Assembly: GCA_035048495.1 (NCBI GenBank)
Contig: CM068549.1
Span: 20,741,103-20,805,102 of the forward strand
Source of the DNA: Euptelea pleiosperma
Taxonomy: Eukaryota > Streptophyta > Magnoliopsida > Ranunculales > Eupteleaceae
Reading direction: 5' to 3'
DNA: 64,000 nucleotides
The number at the start of each line of letters is the position of its first letter. Position 1 is the first letter of the stretch. Below, piece by piece: positions 52,137-62,662 of this stretch. Below the pieces are notes generated by a model. The model made no database searches. It had not been told where the DNA came from and saw only the letters and a list, made by a program, of their open reading frames with translations. The translations under genes were made by a program, and so were the position numbers.

Positions 52137-55100
52137 CCTCAAAGCTGAGGTCAACATCTTTCGTTTAATGCAACAAGATGCCGATCGCGAAGTGACCGAT
52201 GAAATGTGTGCCGTTGAGAGTCTAATCCCGGACTCCACCGAAGATATTCTTAAGCAGTGTCTAGAACACTTTGGAGCTGACTTTGCAACAGAGTCAGCTA
52301 TTTCTGATCTCAATGATCTTTTGGAGACTGCTCCACTGATAGAGATCCCCGCTCCTCTCATCGAGTTCGAGCCTCTGATAACCATGGCCAGAGAACCCAT
52401 CCTTCCTTTACCTACTGAAGTCAAACCTCTTCAATCCGTGTCTTCTGTGACACCTATTTCTACTCCATCTGCTCCAATATTGGAGCTTAAGCCTCTTCCC
52501 ACAGATCTTTCCTATGCCTATCTTGGTCCTAAGGAAACCTACCCTGTCATTATTGCTTCCGCTTTGTCTGAGAGTGAACGTAAAAAACTTCTCGAGCTGC
52601 TCAACGAGCACAAATCTGCGATAGGTTGGACTATAGATGATATTCGAGGCATAGACCCCTCAGTGTGCCAACATCACATCTATCTCGAGGATGAATCCAA
52701 AACCTCTCGAGAACACCAGAGGAGGTTGAACCCCGTCTTGAAGGATGTAGTCCGGGATGAGGTCCTTAAACTGTTAGATGCGGGTATCATTTACCCCATC
52801 TCCGATAGCAAATGGGTGAGTCCTATTCATGTCGTCCCTAAAAAGGCAGGATTCACAGTTGTGGAAAATGAGAACAAGGAAATGGTCACCCAGCGCCTGA
52901 AGAAAGGGTGGAGAGTCTGCATCGATTACCGACGACTCAACACCAACACTAGGAAGGACCATTTTCCTTTACCCTTCATAGACCAAATGTTGGAGAGACT
53001 AGCAGGTCACTCCTATTACTGCTTCCTCGATGGTTACTCAGGGTATAATCAAATACCCATCGCCCCTGAGGATCACGAGAAGACAACTTTCACCTGTCCC
53101 TTTGGCACTTTTGCCTACAAGCGCATGCCCTTTGGCCTCTGCAATGCACCCGCGACCTTTCAGAGGTGTATGATGAGTATATTCTCTGACATGGTGGAAA
53201 AATTCCTCGAAGTCTTTATGGACGACTTCTCAGTTTTTGGGTCATCCTTTGATGACTGTCTGAACCATCTAGGGCTGGTACTTCAACGCTGTCAGGACAA
53301 GCGACTTGTCCTCAATTGGGAGAAATGCCACTTCATGGTGAAGAAGGGCATTGTTCTGGGACATGTCATTTCCCATCAGGGCATTGAGGTCGACAAAGCT
53401 AAAATCGATATCATCTCGACCTTGCCCATTCCTAAGTCCGTACGTGACATCCGTTCCTTTTTGGGACACGGAGGATTCTATAGGCGATTCATCAAGGACT
53501 TCTCTCAAATCGCTCAACCTCTGTCCCATCTTCTGGCTAAAGATAGTCCTTTCGACTTTAATGCTGACTGTGTCAAGGCATTTGAGCGTCTCAAATCTGA
53601 GCTCACTACTGCGCCCATTATCCGTCCCCCGGACTGGACTCTACCTTTCGAGGTAATGTGCGATGCTTCTGACTACGCATTAGGCACCGTTCTAGGGCAG
53701 AGAGTTGACAAAAGGTCACACGTGATCTACTACGCGAGCAAAACTCTTAACTCTGCCCAAATGAATTACTCCACCACTGAGAAAGAACTCCTGGCGGTAG
53801 TCTTCGCCCTTGATAAATTTCGTCAGTACCTCTTAGCCACTAAGGTGGTTGTGTACACTGATCATGCAGCCCTTCGTTATCTCATGTCGAAAAAGGAAAC
53901 CAAGCCTCGATTAATTCGATGGATTCTCTTACTGCAGGAATTCGACCTCGAGATTAAGGATAAGAAAGGAACTGAGAATGTAGTGGCTGATCACTTGTCT
54001 AGACTGACTTTAGAGTCATCCTTCGACACCCAGCCCATCCCTGAAACCTTTCCAGACGAACAACTGTTCGCCATCTCTGTTAATCCTTGGTATGCTGACA
54101 TTGTCAATTACCTTGTCACCGAAGAAATGCCGTCACACTGGTCAAAACAGGACAAAAGCCAATTCCTAGCAAGAGTTAAGTACTACTCTTGGGATGACCC
54201 TTATTTGTATAAATACTGTCCTGACCAGATCATTCGTCTCTGTGTCCCTGAGTCGGACCAACTCAATATCTTATCCTCGTGTCATGACCAACCTTGTGGT
54301 GGTCATTTCAGCACTAAGAAGACTGCAGAAAAAGTGCTGCAATGCGGATTCTACTGGCCCACATTATTTAAAGATGCCCACATCTACAGCAAAACCTGTC
54401 CTAATTGCCAGCATCTAGGCCGCATCTCCCAGAGGAACATGATGCCCCTCACTCCCATCCAAGTCGATGAAATATTTGACATTTGGGGCATCGACTTCAT
54501 GGGCCCCTTTCCCATTTCCTATGGTTTTGAGTACATTCTCCTTGCGGTAGACTATGTATCCAAATGGATAGAAGCCATTCCCACCAAGACCAATGACCAC
54601 AAAGTGGTGGTCAAATTCCTAAAGGAGTTCATCTTCGCTCGATTCGGTGCCCCTAAGGCCATCATTAGTGATGGGGGCACCCATTTCTGCAATAAGATAT
54701 TCGAGAACTTAATGAAAAAGTATGGGGTAACCCACAAGGTTGCCCTAGCTTATCATCCACAGACTAGTGGTCAAGTGGAGGTTTCTAATCGTCAGATCAA
54801 GCAGATCTTGGAGAAGACAGTCAATACCACACGTAAAGACTGGTCTACTCGTCTCACTGATGCTTTATGGGCATACAGAACCGCCTACAAGACCCCACTC
54901 AATATGTCTCCCTATCGTCTCGTCTTTGGGAAACCCTGTCATCTACCGGTAGAGATTGAACATCGTGCTCTGTGGGCCATTAAGAAGCTCAACTTCGACC
55001 TCGACTCTGCAGGGGAAGAGCGAAAACTCCAAATGAATGAGTTAGAAGAACTCAGAAATGATGCCTACAACTTATCCAAGAATTACAAAGCCAAAATGAA

Positions 55101-55386
55101 GTGGATACATGACAAGAGCATCCTCAGGAAAGAGTTCCATCCAGGACAGAAGGTCCTTCTTTATAATTCTCGTCTTCATCTCTTCCCTGGAAAACTGAAA
55201 TCTAGGTGGACCGGTCCTTATACGGTCACAGCAGTCACACCCTTCGGGGCAATCACTATTGAGGATCCCAAGGATCACTCCTCTTTTCAGGTAAATGGCC
55301 AGCGTCTTAAACAGTTCCATGAACTTGACGTATTATTCATTCAGACTTTTGAGATCGATCTCATCGATCCTGTCTATGTCGACTGA
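52117..55386 (+). CDS. Pol polyprotein of element 2: reverse transcriptase, RNase H, integrase
   Basis: Pol homology starts at about 52033, right after the frameshift; 52117 is the first ATG in this frame and probably not a natural start. RT: residues ~230-400, with [11 protein letters not shown] near 265, [10 protein letters not shown] and the catalytic FMDD at 367-370. The stretch between PKKAGFTVV and the WRVCIDY motif resembles Athila RTs. RNase H: Asp516 in [18 protein letters not shown] and YTDHAAL. Integrase: His-His-Cys-Cys zinc region near 720-760, then catalytic Asp793, Asp852 and Glu888 with the expected 35-residue gap between the last two. No chromodomain. All catalytic residues are present, so enzymes could work if expressed; separation from gag-protease by the frameshift is the visible defect. 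The last ~430 codons match element 1 nearly perfectly. Confidence 0.93.
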   Translation: MSIAFGNLKAEVNIFRLMQQDADREVTDEMCAVESLIPDSTEDILKQCLEHFGADFATESAISDLNDLLETAPLIEIPAPLIEFEPLITMAREPILPLPTEVKPLQSVSSVTPISTPSAPILELKPLPTDLSYAYLGPKETYPVIIASALSESERKKLLELLNEHKSAIGWTIDDIRGIDPSVCQHHIYLEDESKTSREHQRRLNPVLKDVVRDEVLKLLDAGIIYPISDSKWVSPIHVVPKKAGFTVVENENKEMVTQRLKKGWRVCIDYRRLNTNTRKDHFPLPFIDQMLERLAGHSYYCFLDGYSGYNQIPIAPEDHEKTTFTCPFGTFAYKRMPFGLCNAPATFQRCMMSIFSDMVEKFLEVFMDDFSVFGSSFDDCLNHLGLVLQRCQDKRLVLNWEKCHFMVKKGIVLGHVISHQGIEVDKAKIDIISTLPIPKSVRDIRSFLGHGGFYRRFIKDFSQIAQPLSHLLAKDSPFDFNADCVKAFERLKSELTTAPIIRPPDWTLPFEVMCDASDYALGTVLGQRVDKRSHVIYYASKTLNSAQMNYSTTEKELLAVVFALDKFRQYLLATKVVVYTDHAALRYLMSKKETKPRLIRWILLLQEFDLEIKDKKGTENVVADHLSRLTLESSFDTQPIPETFPDEQLFAISVNPWYADIVNYLVTEEMPSHWSKQDKSQFLARVKYYSWDDPYLYKYCPDQIIRLCVPESDQLNILSSCHDQPCGGHFSTKKTAEKVLQCGFYWPTLFKDAHIYSKTCPNCQHLGRISQRNMMPLTPIQVDEIFDIWGIDFMGPFPISYGFEYILLAVDYVSKWIEAIPTKTNDHKVVVKFLKEFIFARFGAPKAIISDGGTHFCNKIFENLMKKYGVTHKVALAYHPQTSGQVEVSNRQIKQILEKTVNTTRKDWSTRLTDALWAYRTAYKTPLNMSPYRLVFGKPCHLPVEIEHRALWAIKKLNFDLDSAGEERKLQMNELEELRNDAYNLSKNYKAKMKWIHDKSILRKEFHPGQKVLLYNSRLHLFPGKLKSRWTGPYTVTAVTPFGAITIEDPKDHSSFQVNGQRLKQFHELDVLFIQTFEIDLIDPVYVD

Positions 55387-57290
55387 TGATCCACTCAGTC
55401 TCCTATGCTCCAACTTGGTTGGGGGTGCCTGTCACCCCCGTTGTGTCTGGCTGAAGACGTAAAACTTAGCGCTTTCGGAAAGGCAATTCCGGTATTCCTA
55501 GAGTACATGAGTCTCATGCATTTGTTATTATTGTTATATCTTTAAAAATGCAGGTACATTCATTCTTCCGATCATCAGGTATCACACACTGTCGAGTTTC
55601 TACCGACTTGGTAACATCTTCCCTGAACCTTTGCATCATCATCACCGATTTTTCATCATTTTATGTCCCGGTCATGAGCACCGAGGACGGTGCTGTATTT
55701 TGGTTGGGGGTGGGGTATTTACCAAAACTCATGTCTTCATTTTGATAAAAAAAAAAAAAAAAAAAAAATTCTTGTTTTTGGGGTGATTTCCGATGTTCTC
55801 CAAAAGTTTTCTAGAATTTCAAAAATGTGTCAAATACCCTGACTTTGATTAGCTAAAAACCTCCGTTAAGTCAGTATTGAGGATGTCAATTTTTGTTTAA
55901 AGTTAGCGTTGAGTCAATTCAAGCATGACTACAGCAGGTTTGAAAACTCAGATTTGGCACAATTGTACACTATCAATATCAGAGTCACCCTAAGTTTAGA
56001 AATTCTGGAGATCCTGTGAGAATAATTGTGGAGACCTAACCCAGTGAGCTTTCGAGCCTTTAATCGTTTCAGAGAGTTATACATTAATCCTGAGTCACAA
56101 GATGACTCACTGTTCTTCATGCCCGCAATATTCGTTGAGAGATCTCATTATCTTTTGCTTCGATCATAAAACTCGGAACGACATCAAAAATTGGATTACT
56201 ACGACAGAACCTTCTCTGTATCTAGTCAAGACAGTATACATGATAGTGCAAACCTTAGAAAATGATTTAGGCCATTTTTCTGAACCATTCAGCCTTTTTA
56301 CTCACCTGAATTATACTTCACTAGAAACCCCTTGAGCCATTCTATAAAAGCCTTTTTTTTTTGTAAACCCATCAACCTAAAATCCAGTCTAGCTACGAAA
56401 CATGACTGGCTACCCTTATTTTGAGATGGACAATAGAATAACTGATGTGGGTGTACCGTGAAAAGAAAAGTAAAGAAGAAGAATCAAAAGGAAAAGAAAG
56501 TGGTTCAAGCCAAAAACAAAATATAGAAAGAAAGTATGAAGAAGAGCTGAAAAGAAATTGAGCAGTCTCAGAAATATCAAGAAAAAGAGAAAAATACAAA
56601 AAAAAAAAGGAAAAAGAACCAGATAATGGTGTTACGTCGCAGGAAAAATTCAAGAAAATGGCAATATCCTCTCAAGATCTTTGAAATCCTGTATACCTTT
56701 ATTTTTCTACACCTGACCTAAGCCTCATTACAACCCAGGAAAGTCCTACTTGATTCTGGGATAGCACGATCATAAAATGTGGAGATTGGAGAAGGAGAAG
56801 CTATAGAGTTTGATCTAACGTTCCCGAGTGAAGTGGTATTCCAATCATGAGATCTTCTTCTGTTAAAGATGTCCTTCCTTCAAATAATACATATGTGAGA
56901 TCTTTGCTTTCATATATCAATACATCTCCTCACATATAAATTGAGAGAAAAGAAGAAAACCCTTCTTGTGTGATTCTATTCTGAGTGCTAAACGTGTGAG
57001 ATTTGAGGTCGAGGCATAAAAACTTAGAGGTGATCTAGAAATCTTTACTGTCGGATGATGAGAATGTTGAGCACACACACACGCAGAGTCTGACTATTCT
57101 GGGTCATGATTATCAGTCTGTAGTCTTGCAAATACTTTCTAACTCTTCGCTAGCATGTAACTGTTTTTGCATCCATTCAATGATTTGACGAACGGTGTTT
57201 TCCCGGAGCTAATATGAAAAAGTGTGCAGCATGTGCAGAGCCCTTTTAAGCTCATTTATTTCGCACTAATTGCCAAGGATTGGCAATATG
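55387..57290 (+). other. Noncoding 3' internal region of element 2
   Basis: Close match to 1293-3186 of element 1, with small indels, including a longer A tract at about 55747-55767. It contains the same A/G-rich stretch (about 56460-56620) and the same two internal GGGGGTG runs (about 55420 and 55705). No env-like or other credible protein is encoded on either strand. Confidence 0.7.
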
Positions 57291-57304
57291 CTGGTTGGGG
57301 GTTG
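57291..57304 (+). other. Polypurine tract, element 2
   Basis: TGGTTGGGGGTTG lies directly against the 3' LTR start. It is the likely plus-strand primer and confirms the left LTR boundary found at the satellite junction 44437/44438. Confidence 0.65.
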
Positions 57305-57486
57305 TGATATTCGCTCAAAAGTGCTTATTTTAAGCACTTATCCTGTTAGCGTTATCGCACTCTCCTACGTAAAACTGCTCTAATTATCCACTTTTCTACG
57401 TAAGAGTCTATCTCATTGCGTAAAACACACTTTTCTGGACGAAATGGTATATTTGCATGCATTAAACACATTTTTGGAAGTCTAGA

Positions 57487-57493
57487 TATAAAG
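57487..57493 (+). promoter_or_regulatory. TATA-like box in 3' LTR
   Basis: TATAAAG, same context as at 44620 and 3380. In this position it could drive transcription outward into the plastid-derived DNA to the right. Confidence 0.5.
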
Positions 57494-57752
57494 CCGTTCT
57501 GATTGAGTCTCATTACGCGCTTCTTTTGTCGCAGGAAACCCGATCAGACGGTTCTCAAGACTGGTGGGCCCACAATCAACCTACAATGCCTTTAATCAAA
57601 GCATAAAGAGCCAGTGGACTTGGACAAAAAGATGTAGGCCAAAGACGGGAGAGCCAGAGAGTCGGAAAAGCCTGAGAGAAGATTAAGAGAGAAGGAGAGG
57701 CAAGCCCTCAAAGAAGAGACTAAGGAGATTAAAGCTTATCAACTAACACAAG

Positions 57753-57819
57753 ATGAGGACTTGCTCAATTGGTAAAGCATGCAGAAGACCAAGTCAAAGA
57801 CCAAGGTTCAAGCCCCTAT
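57753..57819 (+). promoter_or_regulatory. tRNA-like module in 3' LTR
   Basis: Same A-box/B-box pair as at 44886-44952, with no difference noticed. Being in both LTRs, it was part of the element when it last transposed. Confidence 0.5.
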
Positions 57820-58296
57820 ACTATCATTTTTCTCTTTATTTTGTAATATTTCTCTCTCTTCTCTCCTCTCTCTCTCCAAACCATCATTCTCTCTCTACTC
57901 TTGAATCCACATCATCCGATCCTCTCCCCTCCCTCAATCACTCAATTCTATGGCCTACCTTGGCCAATTTCCATTACTCGATCATCACCGTCCATCTCTA
58001 CCATGCGATCGCTCAGTCAGTCCCCAATCATCCATTTTACCATCTCATAAATCCAATGGCCCTCATCACTTCATGTTCAATCCTATGGGCCTAAGCCAAG
58101 ATGAAGTGCGGGCCCGGGCCCATTACCCATGGCCCAGCCATCCAGTGGGACCCACATACCCAACATGGACTGGAAATGGCTGCTAAAGAAGGAAAGAAGA
58201 GAATTTTGAAAAGAATTTTTAAAAATCAAACATTTTTCAAAAAGGAATTTTTTGACTCAATCTTTTCAAAAAATGGAGGTATTTACATTTTAGAAA

Positions 58297-58484
58297 CGTG
58301 GGTTTCTAAGTTAGGAACCCACGGTTATATACAAAGGTTTTCTAGAAAAAGATATTTTGTGGAAAAGAATTTTTAAAAATCGTGGGATTCTAATCTGGGA
58401 ACCCACGATTTTACCAAAAAAATGAAGGAGAATCAAAAGATTTTTAAGAAACCGTGGGTTTCTAATGTAGGAACCCACGGTTCC
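58297..58484 (+). repeat. Cluster of three imperfect palindromes in the LTR
   Basis: Units at 58297-58323, 58378-58411 and 58448-58484 each pair a CGTGGG arm with a CCCACG arm around a TTCTAA-type centre; a half unit follows at about 58520-58534. The first two also occur at 45430-45544. All three occur inverted at about 46797-46990. They share GTGGG(T/A) cores with two nearby simple palindromes (about 57562 and 58145). Confidence 0.7.
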
Positions 58485-58855
58485 TACCAAAAGATGGAAA
58501 ATGAGCTTTAAAGAAATAGAAACCGTGGTTCCCATATATAAAGGGTGGAGATATCAAACCCTAGACCCCCCCCCCCCCCCCACGTTTTGGAATAAGAAGA
58601 ATTCCTTCTTCTTGCTGCCATTACGCCCACACCACCAGGCCGTTGCTACCTCCACCATTGCTCCACGTTTTCCTTGAAGGAGAGAGTTCTCTCTTCTTGC
58701 TGAAACTCACCAGCCACTACCTATTGCTCCCCACGAGCAACACCATTTGCCTTCCCAGCTCTTGCTCATCACGGTCTGGTTTACACAAACACAGACGTGC
58801 CAAAGAGCAGCACATTTGCACTCATCACCGCTTGTCCTTCTTCATCTTTTCTATT

Positions 58856-58882
58856 ACCGGAGTTGCAGTCTGCAACTCCGGT
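58856..58882 (+). repeat. Perfect 12-bp-stem hairpin in LTR of element 2
   Basis: ACCGGAGTTGCA, loop GTC, then the exact reverse complement. Found inverted at 46401-46427 in the 5' LTR and, with an 11-bp stem, in element 1 at 4855-4879 despite unrelated surroundings there. Confidence 0.75.
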
Positions 58883-59273
58883 CAGCCAACTCCAAAGCAA
58901 CGTCACCTCTTGTTGCTGGTTCATTCCTATCAAACCAGCATCTCGTGGTTCCCTTCTCCTTGACCCTACAAATCAGATCGGCAAGATCCAATGGCCTGCA
59001 CCTATTTCACCGCCTCTTGCCATTGATTCCGGCGAGAAGCTCGCCGGAATCTGCACTCCATCTTCAACACTGCAACTCACCTCTGCCGGAACCATCACCA
59101 ACGTCTCCCACTCACACTCCCACGTTCTCATCTCCTCCACGCCCATTCCATCTTCTCACAAAAGCCCAAGCCGTCACTCCCCATGGCTGGATTCACGTTC
59201 CATCTTCCCCCCTTGATACACTCCACCTCTTGAAACCGTTCTTTCCTTCCTTGATATTCATCTTCTCAAGAAA

Positions 59274-59308
<35 letters not shown>

Positions 59309-59888
59309 TAAAGAAGAATGAAGGTGGGAAGAGGTAAAGCTTCTTGTCTTTAGTTGCTGCCCATCCTTGCTGATTCGTCTCCACTCCAAGGTAAGAGTTC
59401 TCTTCTCTCTCTAGATCTCTCCACTTTCTCTCTCCCCCATATTTTCTCTCTCTAGGATAGCCTTCTTCGATGTTTCTCTCTCTACATTTTCTCATTTCTC
59501 TCTCTAATTTTTATGGTTTTCTAGGTTAATTTTTGAATTTAGTTTGATTTTGTAAGACTCATTGAGGATGAATAAAATTATTATTTTTGCATTTGTTAGT
59601 TTACTTTTGTGTTTTTGATTATTTGTGGTAATTTCTCTCTCTAAAAATCACTAAGAATGTTTTAAATCCATCACCATTCTCACCTCTCCATGTTTTCTTG
59701 ATAAAAATCCGTCATTTCATGTCGTTGAATTACGCAAACTAACCCCGAGTGCGGATCGACATCCGACACGAGCCACTGTACAACCCTGTGATTTTTGCAG
59801 GATTTGAGTGAAAAAGAATCGGATAATTACAAATATTGTTGAGATCTAGGATTTCCGAAACCAACGACGCGGAAAAACCCTATTTTCA

Positions 59889-59949
59889 AAAATCATTAGG
59901 TATGAAGATGTTAGATACATGTGACTCGATTGGTGAAATAGTATCTCTC
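59889..59949. other. Short unassigned stretch between LTR and plastid-derived DNA
   Basis: About 60 bp between the LTR end and the first clear rpl16 match. It stays open in the rpl16 frame but does not resemble the usual rpl16 protein here. It may be a diverged part of rpl16 or filler from rearrangement. It shows no duplicate of the bases left of the 5' LTR. Confidence 0.4.
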
Positions 59950-60090
59950 TCCAAATATTGGGTATCTGTCGTTAAACCTGGTAGAATACTTTATGAAATG
60001 GGAGGAGTATCAGAAATTGTAGCCAGAGAAGCTATTTCAATAGCTGCGTCCAAAATGCCTATACGAACTCAATTCCTTATTGCGGGATAG
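59950..60090 (+). pseudogene. rpl16: rpl16 3' fragment (plastid ribosomal protein L16)
   Basis: The frame from about 59953 to the stop at 60088-60090 encodes the C-terminal ~45 residues of L16, including [12 protein letters not shown] and [15 protein letters not shown]16 is a large-subunit protein of the plastid ribosome. The first ~90 residues, the intron and the tiny first exon are missing: the gene is cut where the retrotransposon LTR ends. Some residues differ from the usual plastid sequence (for example AREAIS where ARRAIS or similar is common). As a truncated nuclear copy it cannot encode L16. Confidence 0.85.
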
Positions 60091-60226
60091 GGATGTGGAA
60101 CCAAAGGAAAGGGGTCTTTGTGATAAAAAAAAAAACAACCGCTGGTTTAGTTATTTCTGTACAAACAATATTTCTTTTTTTTTCCTTCGCCCTTATGCAT
60201 TGAAAGAAAAGATAAAAAAAAATGAT

Positions 60227-60596
60227 ATGATTCAACCTCAGACCCATTTAAATGTAGCGGATAACAGCGGGGCTCGAGAATTGATGTTTATTCGAATCAT
60301 AGGAGCTAGTAATCGCCGATATGCTCATATTGGTGACGTTATTGTTGCTGTAATCAAAGAAGCAGTGCCCAATATGCCCCTCGAAAGATCAGAAGTGATC
60401 AGAGCTGTAATTGTACGTACATGTAAAGAACTCAAACGTGATAATGGTATGATAATACGATATGATGACAATGCAGCAGTTGTAATTGATCAAGAAGGAA
60501 ATCCAAAAGGAACTCGAGTTTTTGGTGCGATCGCTCGGGAATTGAGACAGTTGAATTTTACTAAAAATAGTCTCATTAGCTCCTGAGGTATTATAA
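60227..60596 (+). pseudogene. rpl14: rpl14 (plastid ribosomal protein L14), frameshifted near the end
   Basis: ATG at 60227 begins [20 protein letters not shown], the start of plastid L14, a 122-residue large-subunit protein. The frame follows the family to LRQLNFTK. One extra A in the run at about 60560-60565 then shifts the frame, giving about six altered residues and a stop at 60584-60586. The normal stop would be at 60594-60596, one base later than a 122-codon gene predicts, which confirms a single insertion. An upstream in-frame extension to about 60080 is spacer, not coding. The damage is mild but fits relaxed selection in a nuclear copy. Confidence 0.9.
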
Positions 60597-60768
60597 ATAC
60601 TAATAGGCGAGACCATGATATAGTAGGGTATTTGAAATAGATTCAATTAATTAGTAGACTGTGTTTCACGCATATACCTTTAATAATTCATAAATTCATA
60701 AATAAAAAATAAAAACAGAGCATGTTGATTATATCAAAACTCGGAGGCACCAATAATTATAGTTCGTC

Positions 60769-61167
60769 ATGGGTAGGGACACTATTGCCGACATAATAAC
60801 TTCTATACGAAATGCTGACATGAATAAAAAAGGAGCGGTTCGACTAGCATCTACTAATATCACCGAAAACATTGTTAAAATACTTCTACAAGAAGGCTTT
60901 ATCGAAAACGCGAGGAAACATCGAGAAAGCAACAAAAATTTCTTGGTTTCAACCCTGCGACATAGAAGGAATAGGAAAGGGCCATATAGAACTATTTTAA
61001 AACGTATCAGCCGACCCGGTCTACGAATCTATTCCAACTATCAACGAATTCCTAGAATTTTAAGAGGAATGGGGATTGTAATTCTTTCTACTTCTCGAGG
61101 TATAATGACAGACCGAGAGGCTCGACTAGAAGGAATCGGGGGAGAAATTTTGTGTTATATATGGTGA
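60769..61167 (+). CDS. rps8: rps8 (plastid ribosomal protein S8), reading frame intact
   Basis: 132 codons plus stop, the usual length of plastid S8, a small-subunit 16S rRNA-binding protein. It starts [18 protein letters not shown] and ends GGEILCYIW, with the conserved C-terminal [13 protein letters not shown] motif. No frameshift or stop is visible. It sits in the standard cluster order between rpl14 and infA. The frame is intact but the setting is a plastid-derived nuclear insertion with broken neighbours and no transit peptide, so a functional product is unlikely. Confidence 0.9.
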   Translation: MGRDTIADIITSIRNADMNKKGAVRLASTNITENIVKILLQEGFIENARKHRESNKNFLVSTLRHRRNRKGPYRTILKRISRPGLRIYSNYQRIPRILRGMGIVILSTSRGIMTDREARLEGIGGEILCYIW

Positions 61168-61291
61168 TCCTTCTGGTATCCGAATTGGATCCGTAACTTC
61201 TTCCTATTTGTGAAAAAAAAAAAAGAGGAAGGACGGGTTGTCTAATATCACTCCTCCTCCATTAGTTGATACTTCAAGGGGGTTACCTGGA

Positions 61292-61525
61292 ATGAAAGAA
61301 CAAAAATGGATTCATGAAGGTTTAATTACTGAATCACTTCCCAATGGTATGTTCCGTGTTCGTTTAGATAATGAAGATCTGATTCTAGGTTATGTTTCAG
61401 GAAGGATCCGACGTAGTTTTATACGGATACTACCAGGAGATAGAGTCAAAATCGAAGTAAGTCATTATGATTCAACCAAGGGACGTATAATTTATAGACT
61501 CCGCAACAAAGATTCGAACGATTAG
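61292..61525 (+). CDS. infA: infA (plastid translation initiation factor IF-1), reading frame intact
   Basis: 77 codons from the ATG at 61292, the standard size and start ([12 protein letters not shown]) of plastid IF-1, an S1/OB-fold protein that helps assemble the initiation complex on the small subunit. It ends with [12 protein letters not shown]. An in-frame extension upstream to about 61238 is spacer. Many angiosperms, including most rosids, have lost or broken plastid infA, so an intact frame suggests the donor plastome kept the gene at the time of transfer. Expression from this nuclear copy is not expected. Confidence 0.9.
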   Translation: MKEQKWIHEGLITESLPNGMFRVRLDNEDLILGYVSGRIRRSFIRILPGDRVKIEVSHYDSTKGRIIYRLRNKDSND

Positions 61526-61635
61526 GTGGCTTTTTCAACATTCCTTTCATGGGGATACAATTCGAGGTTCAAAATTTCAAGAGACTTATTTTCTTCCAAG
61601 GAGTAGATTCGGAATTAAGGTAAGGAATGACAAAT

Positions 61636-61713
61636 ATGAAAATAAGGGCCTCCGTTCGTAAAATTTGTGAAAAATGTCGCCTGATTCATAGGCGGGGATC
61701 TGTTTTGACATGA
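61636..61713 (+). pseudogene. rpl36: rpl36 (plastid ribosomal protein L36), truncated by internal deletion
   Basis: ATG at 61636 encodes MKIRASVRKICEKCRLIHRR, the first ~21 residues of the normally 37-residue L36, then GSVLT and a stop at 61711-61713. The second half, which supplies the last Cys and the His of the zinc-binding site, is missing. The sequence passes instead into the spacer before rps11. A deletion of the 3' part of the gene and part of the spacer explains this; the protein could not bind zinc normally. Confidence 0.85.
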
Positions 61714-61762
61714 AATGGATATATCCGTGTATCTCTGACTCATATTTATGAGATGATAAAAT

Positions 61763-62179
61763 ATGGCAAAACCTATACCAAGAATTGGTTCACGTAGGAA
61801 TGGACGTATTGGTTCACGTAAGAATGGACGTAGAATACCAAAAGGAGTTATTCATGTTCAAGCAAGTTTCAACAATACCATTGTAACGGTTACAGATGTA
61901 CGAGGTCGGGTGATTTCTTGGTCCTCCGCTGGTACTTGTGGATTCAAGGGCACAAGAAGAGGGACGCCATTTGCTGCTCAAACCGCCGCAGGAAATGCTA
62001 TTCGTACAGTAGTAGATCAGGGTATGCAATGAGCAGAAGTCATGATAAAAGGTCCTGGTCTTGGAAGAGATGCAGCATTACGAGCCATTCGTAGAAGTGG
62101 TATACTATTAAGTTTCGTACGGGACGTAACCCCTATGCCACATAATGGATGTAGACCTCCTAAAAAAAGACGTGTGTAG
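61763..62179 (+). pseudogene. rps11: rps11 (plastid ribosomal protein S11) with a nonsense codon
   Basis: 417 bp, exactly 138 codons plus stop, the normal size of plastid S11, a small-subunit platform protein. It starts [15 protein letters not shown] and its true end is at 62177-62179 (PPKKRRV). Codon 90 is TGA (62030-62032), where the family has Arg (CGA): a C-to-T change. Downstream, [20 protein letters not shown] continues in the same frame, so this is a point nonsense mutation and not a frameshift. A C-to-T change at a CpG is what cytosine methylation would produce in nuclear DNA. Confidence 0.93.
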
Positions 62180-62244
62180 AAATAAGAATTGAACAGATTT
62201 CAAGAGAAATAAATGATTCAATGATCTGATCAAATAATATTACT

Positions 62245-62660
62245 ATGCTTCGAGAGGAAGTAGCAGTATCTACTCAAACACTACAGTGGAAGTGTGTTGA
62301 ATCAAGAACAGACAGTAAGCGTCTTTATTATGGCCATTTTATTCTGTCTCCGCTTATGAAAGGTCAAGCCGATACGATAGGCATCGCGATGCGAAGGGCT
62401 TTGCTTGGAGAAATAGAAGGAACATGTATCACAAGTGCAAAATCTGAGAAGATACCACATGAATATTCTACCATAGTAGGTATTGAAGAATCAGTACATG
62501 AAATTTTCAGGAATTTGAAAGAAATTGTATTGAGAAGTAATCTGTATGGAACTCGCGACGCATCTATTTGCGTCAGGGGTCCTAGATACGTAACTGCTCA
62601 AGACATCATCTCACCACCTTCTGTGGAAATTGTTGATACTACACAACATATAGCTAGCTC
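62245..62660 (+). pseudogene. rpoA: rpoA 5' part (plastid RNA polymerase alpha subunit), truncated
   Basis: ATG at 62245 begins the alpha subunit of the plastid-encoded RNA polymerase. Residues 1 to about 138 follow the family, covering most of the N-terminal assembly domain ([42 protein letters not shown]). Homology ends at about 62658; the following bases are the reverse complement of accD, so the frame runs on as a meaningless fusion to 62808. Roughly the last 200 residues, including the C-terminal DNA-binding domain, are missing. Confidence 0.9.
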
Positions 62661-62662
62661 CC

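Larger units (their letters stand above)
44438..59888 (+). mobile_element. Athila-like Ty3/gypsy LTR retrotransposon, element 2 (both LTRs, 15.45 kb)
   Basis: Order: 5' LTR, primer-binding site, long leader, gag-protease, RT-RNase H-integrase, 1.9-kb noncoding region, polypurine tract, 3' LTR. Both LTRs begin TGATATTCGC and end TTTCA. Alignable LTR parts (about 1.7 kb) differ at roughly four positions, so insertion was recent. The copy is probably not autonomous: one base is inserted in the protease C terminus near 52032 and the 5' LTR is rearranged. Left flank is satellite (...GTGCG), right flank is plastid-derived DNA (AAAAT...); there is no target-site duplication. Confidence 0.93.
57305..59888 (+). 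repeat. 3' LTR of element 2 (2584 bp)
   Basis: TGATATTCGC...TTTCA. It contains, in order, a TATA-like box (57487-57493), the tRNA-like module (57753-57819), CT-rich sequence, three imperfect palindromes (58297-58484), a 16-base C run (58566-58581), a perfect hairpin (58856-58882), an A tract (59276-59305) and the conserved terminal ~340 bp. It appears to be the uninterrupted form of this LTR type and serves as reference for the rearranged 5' LTR. Confidence 0.93.
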
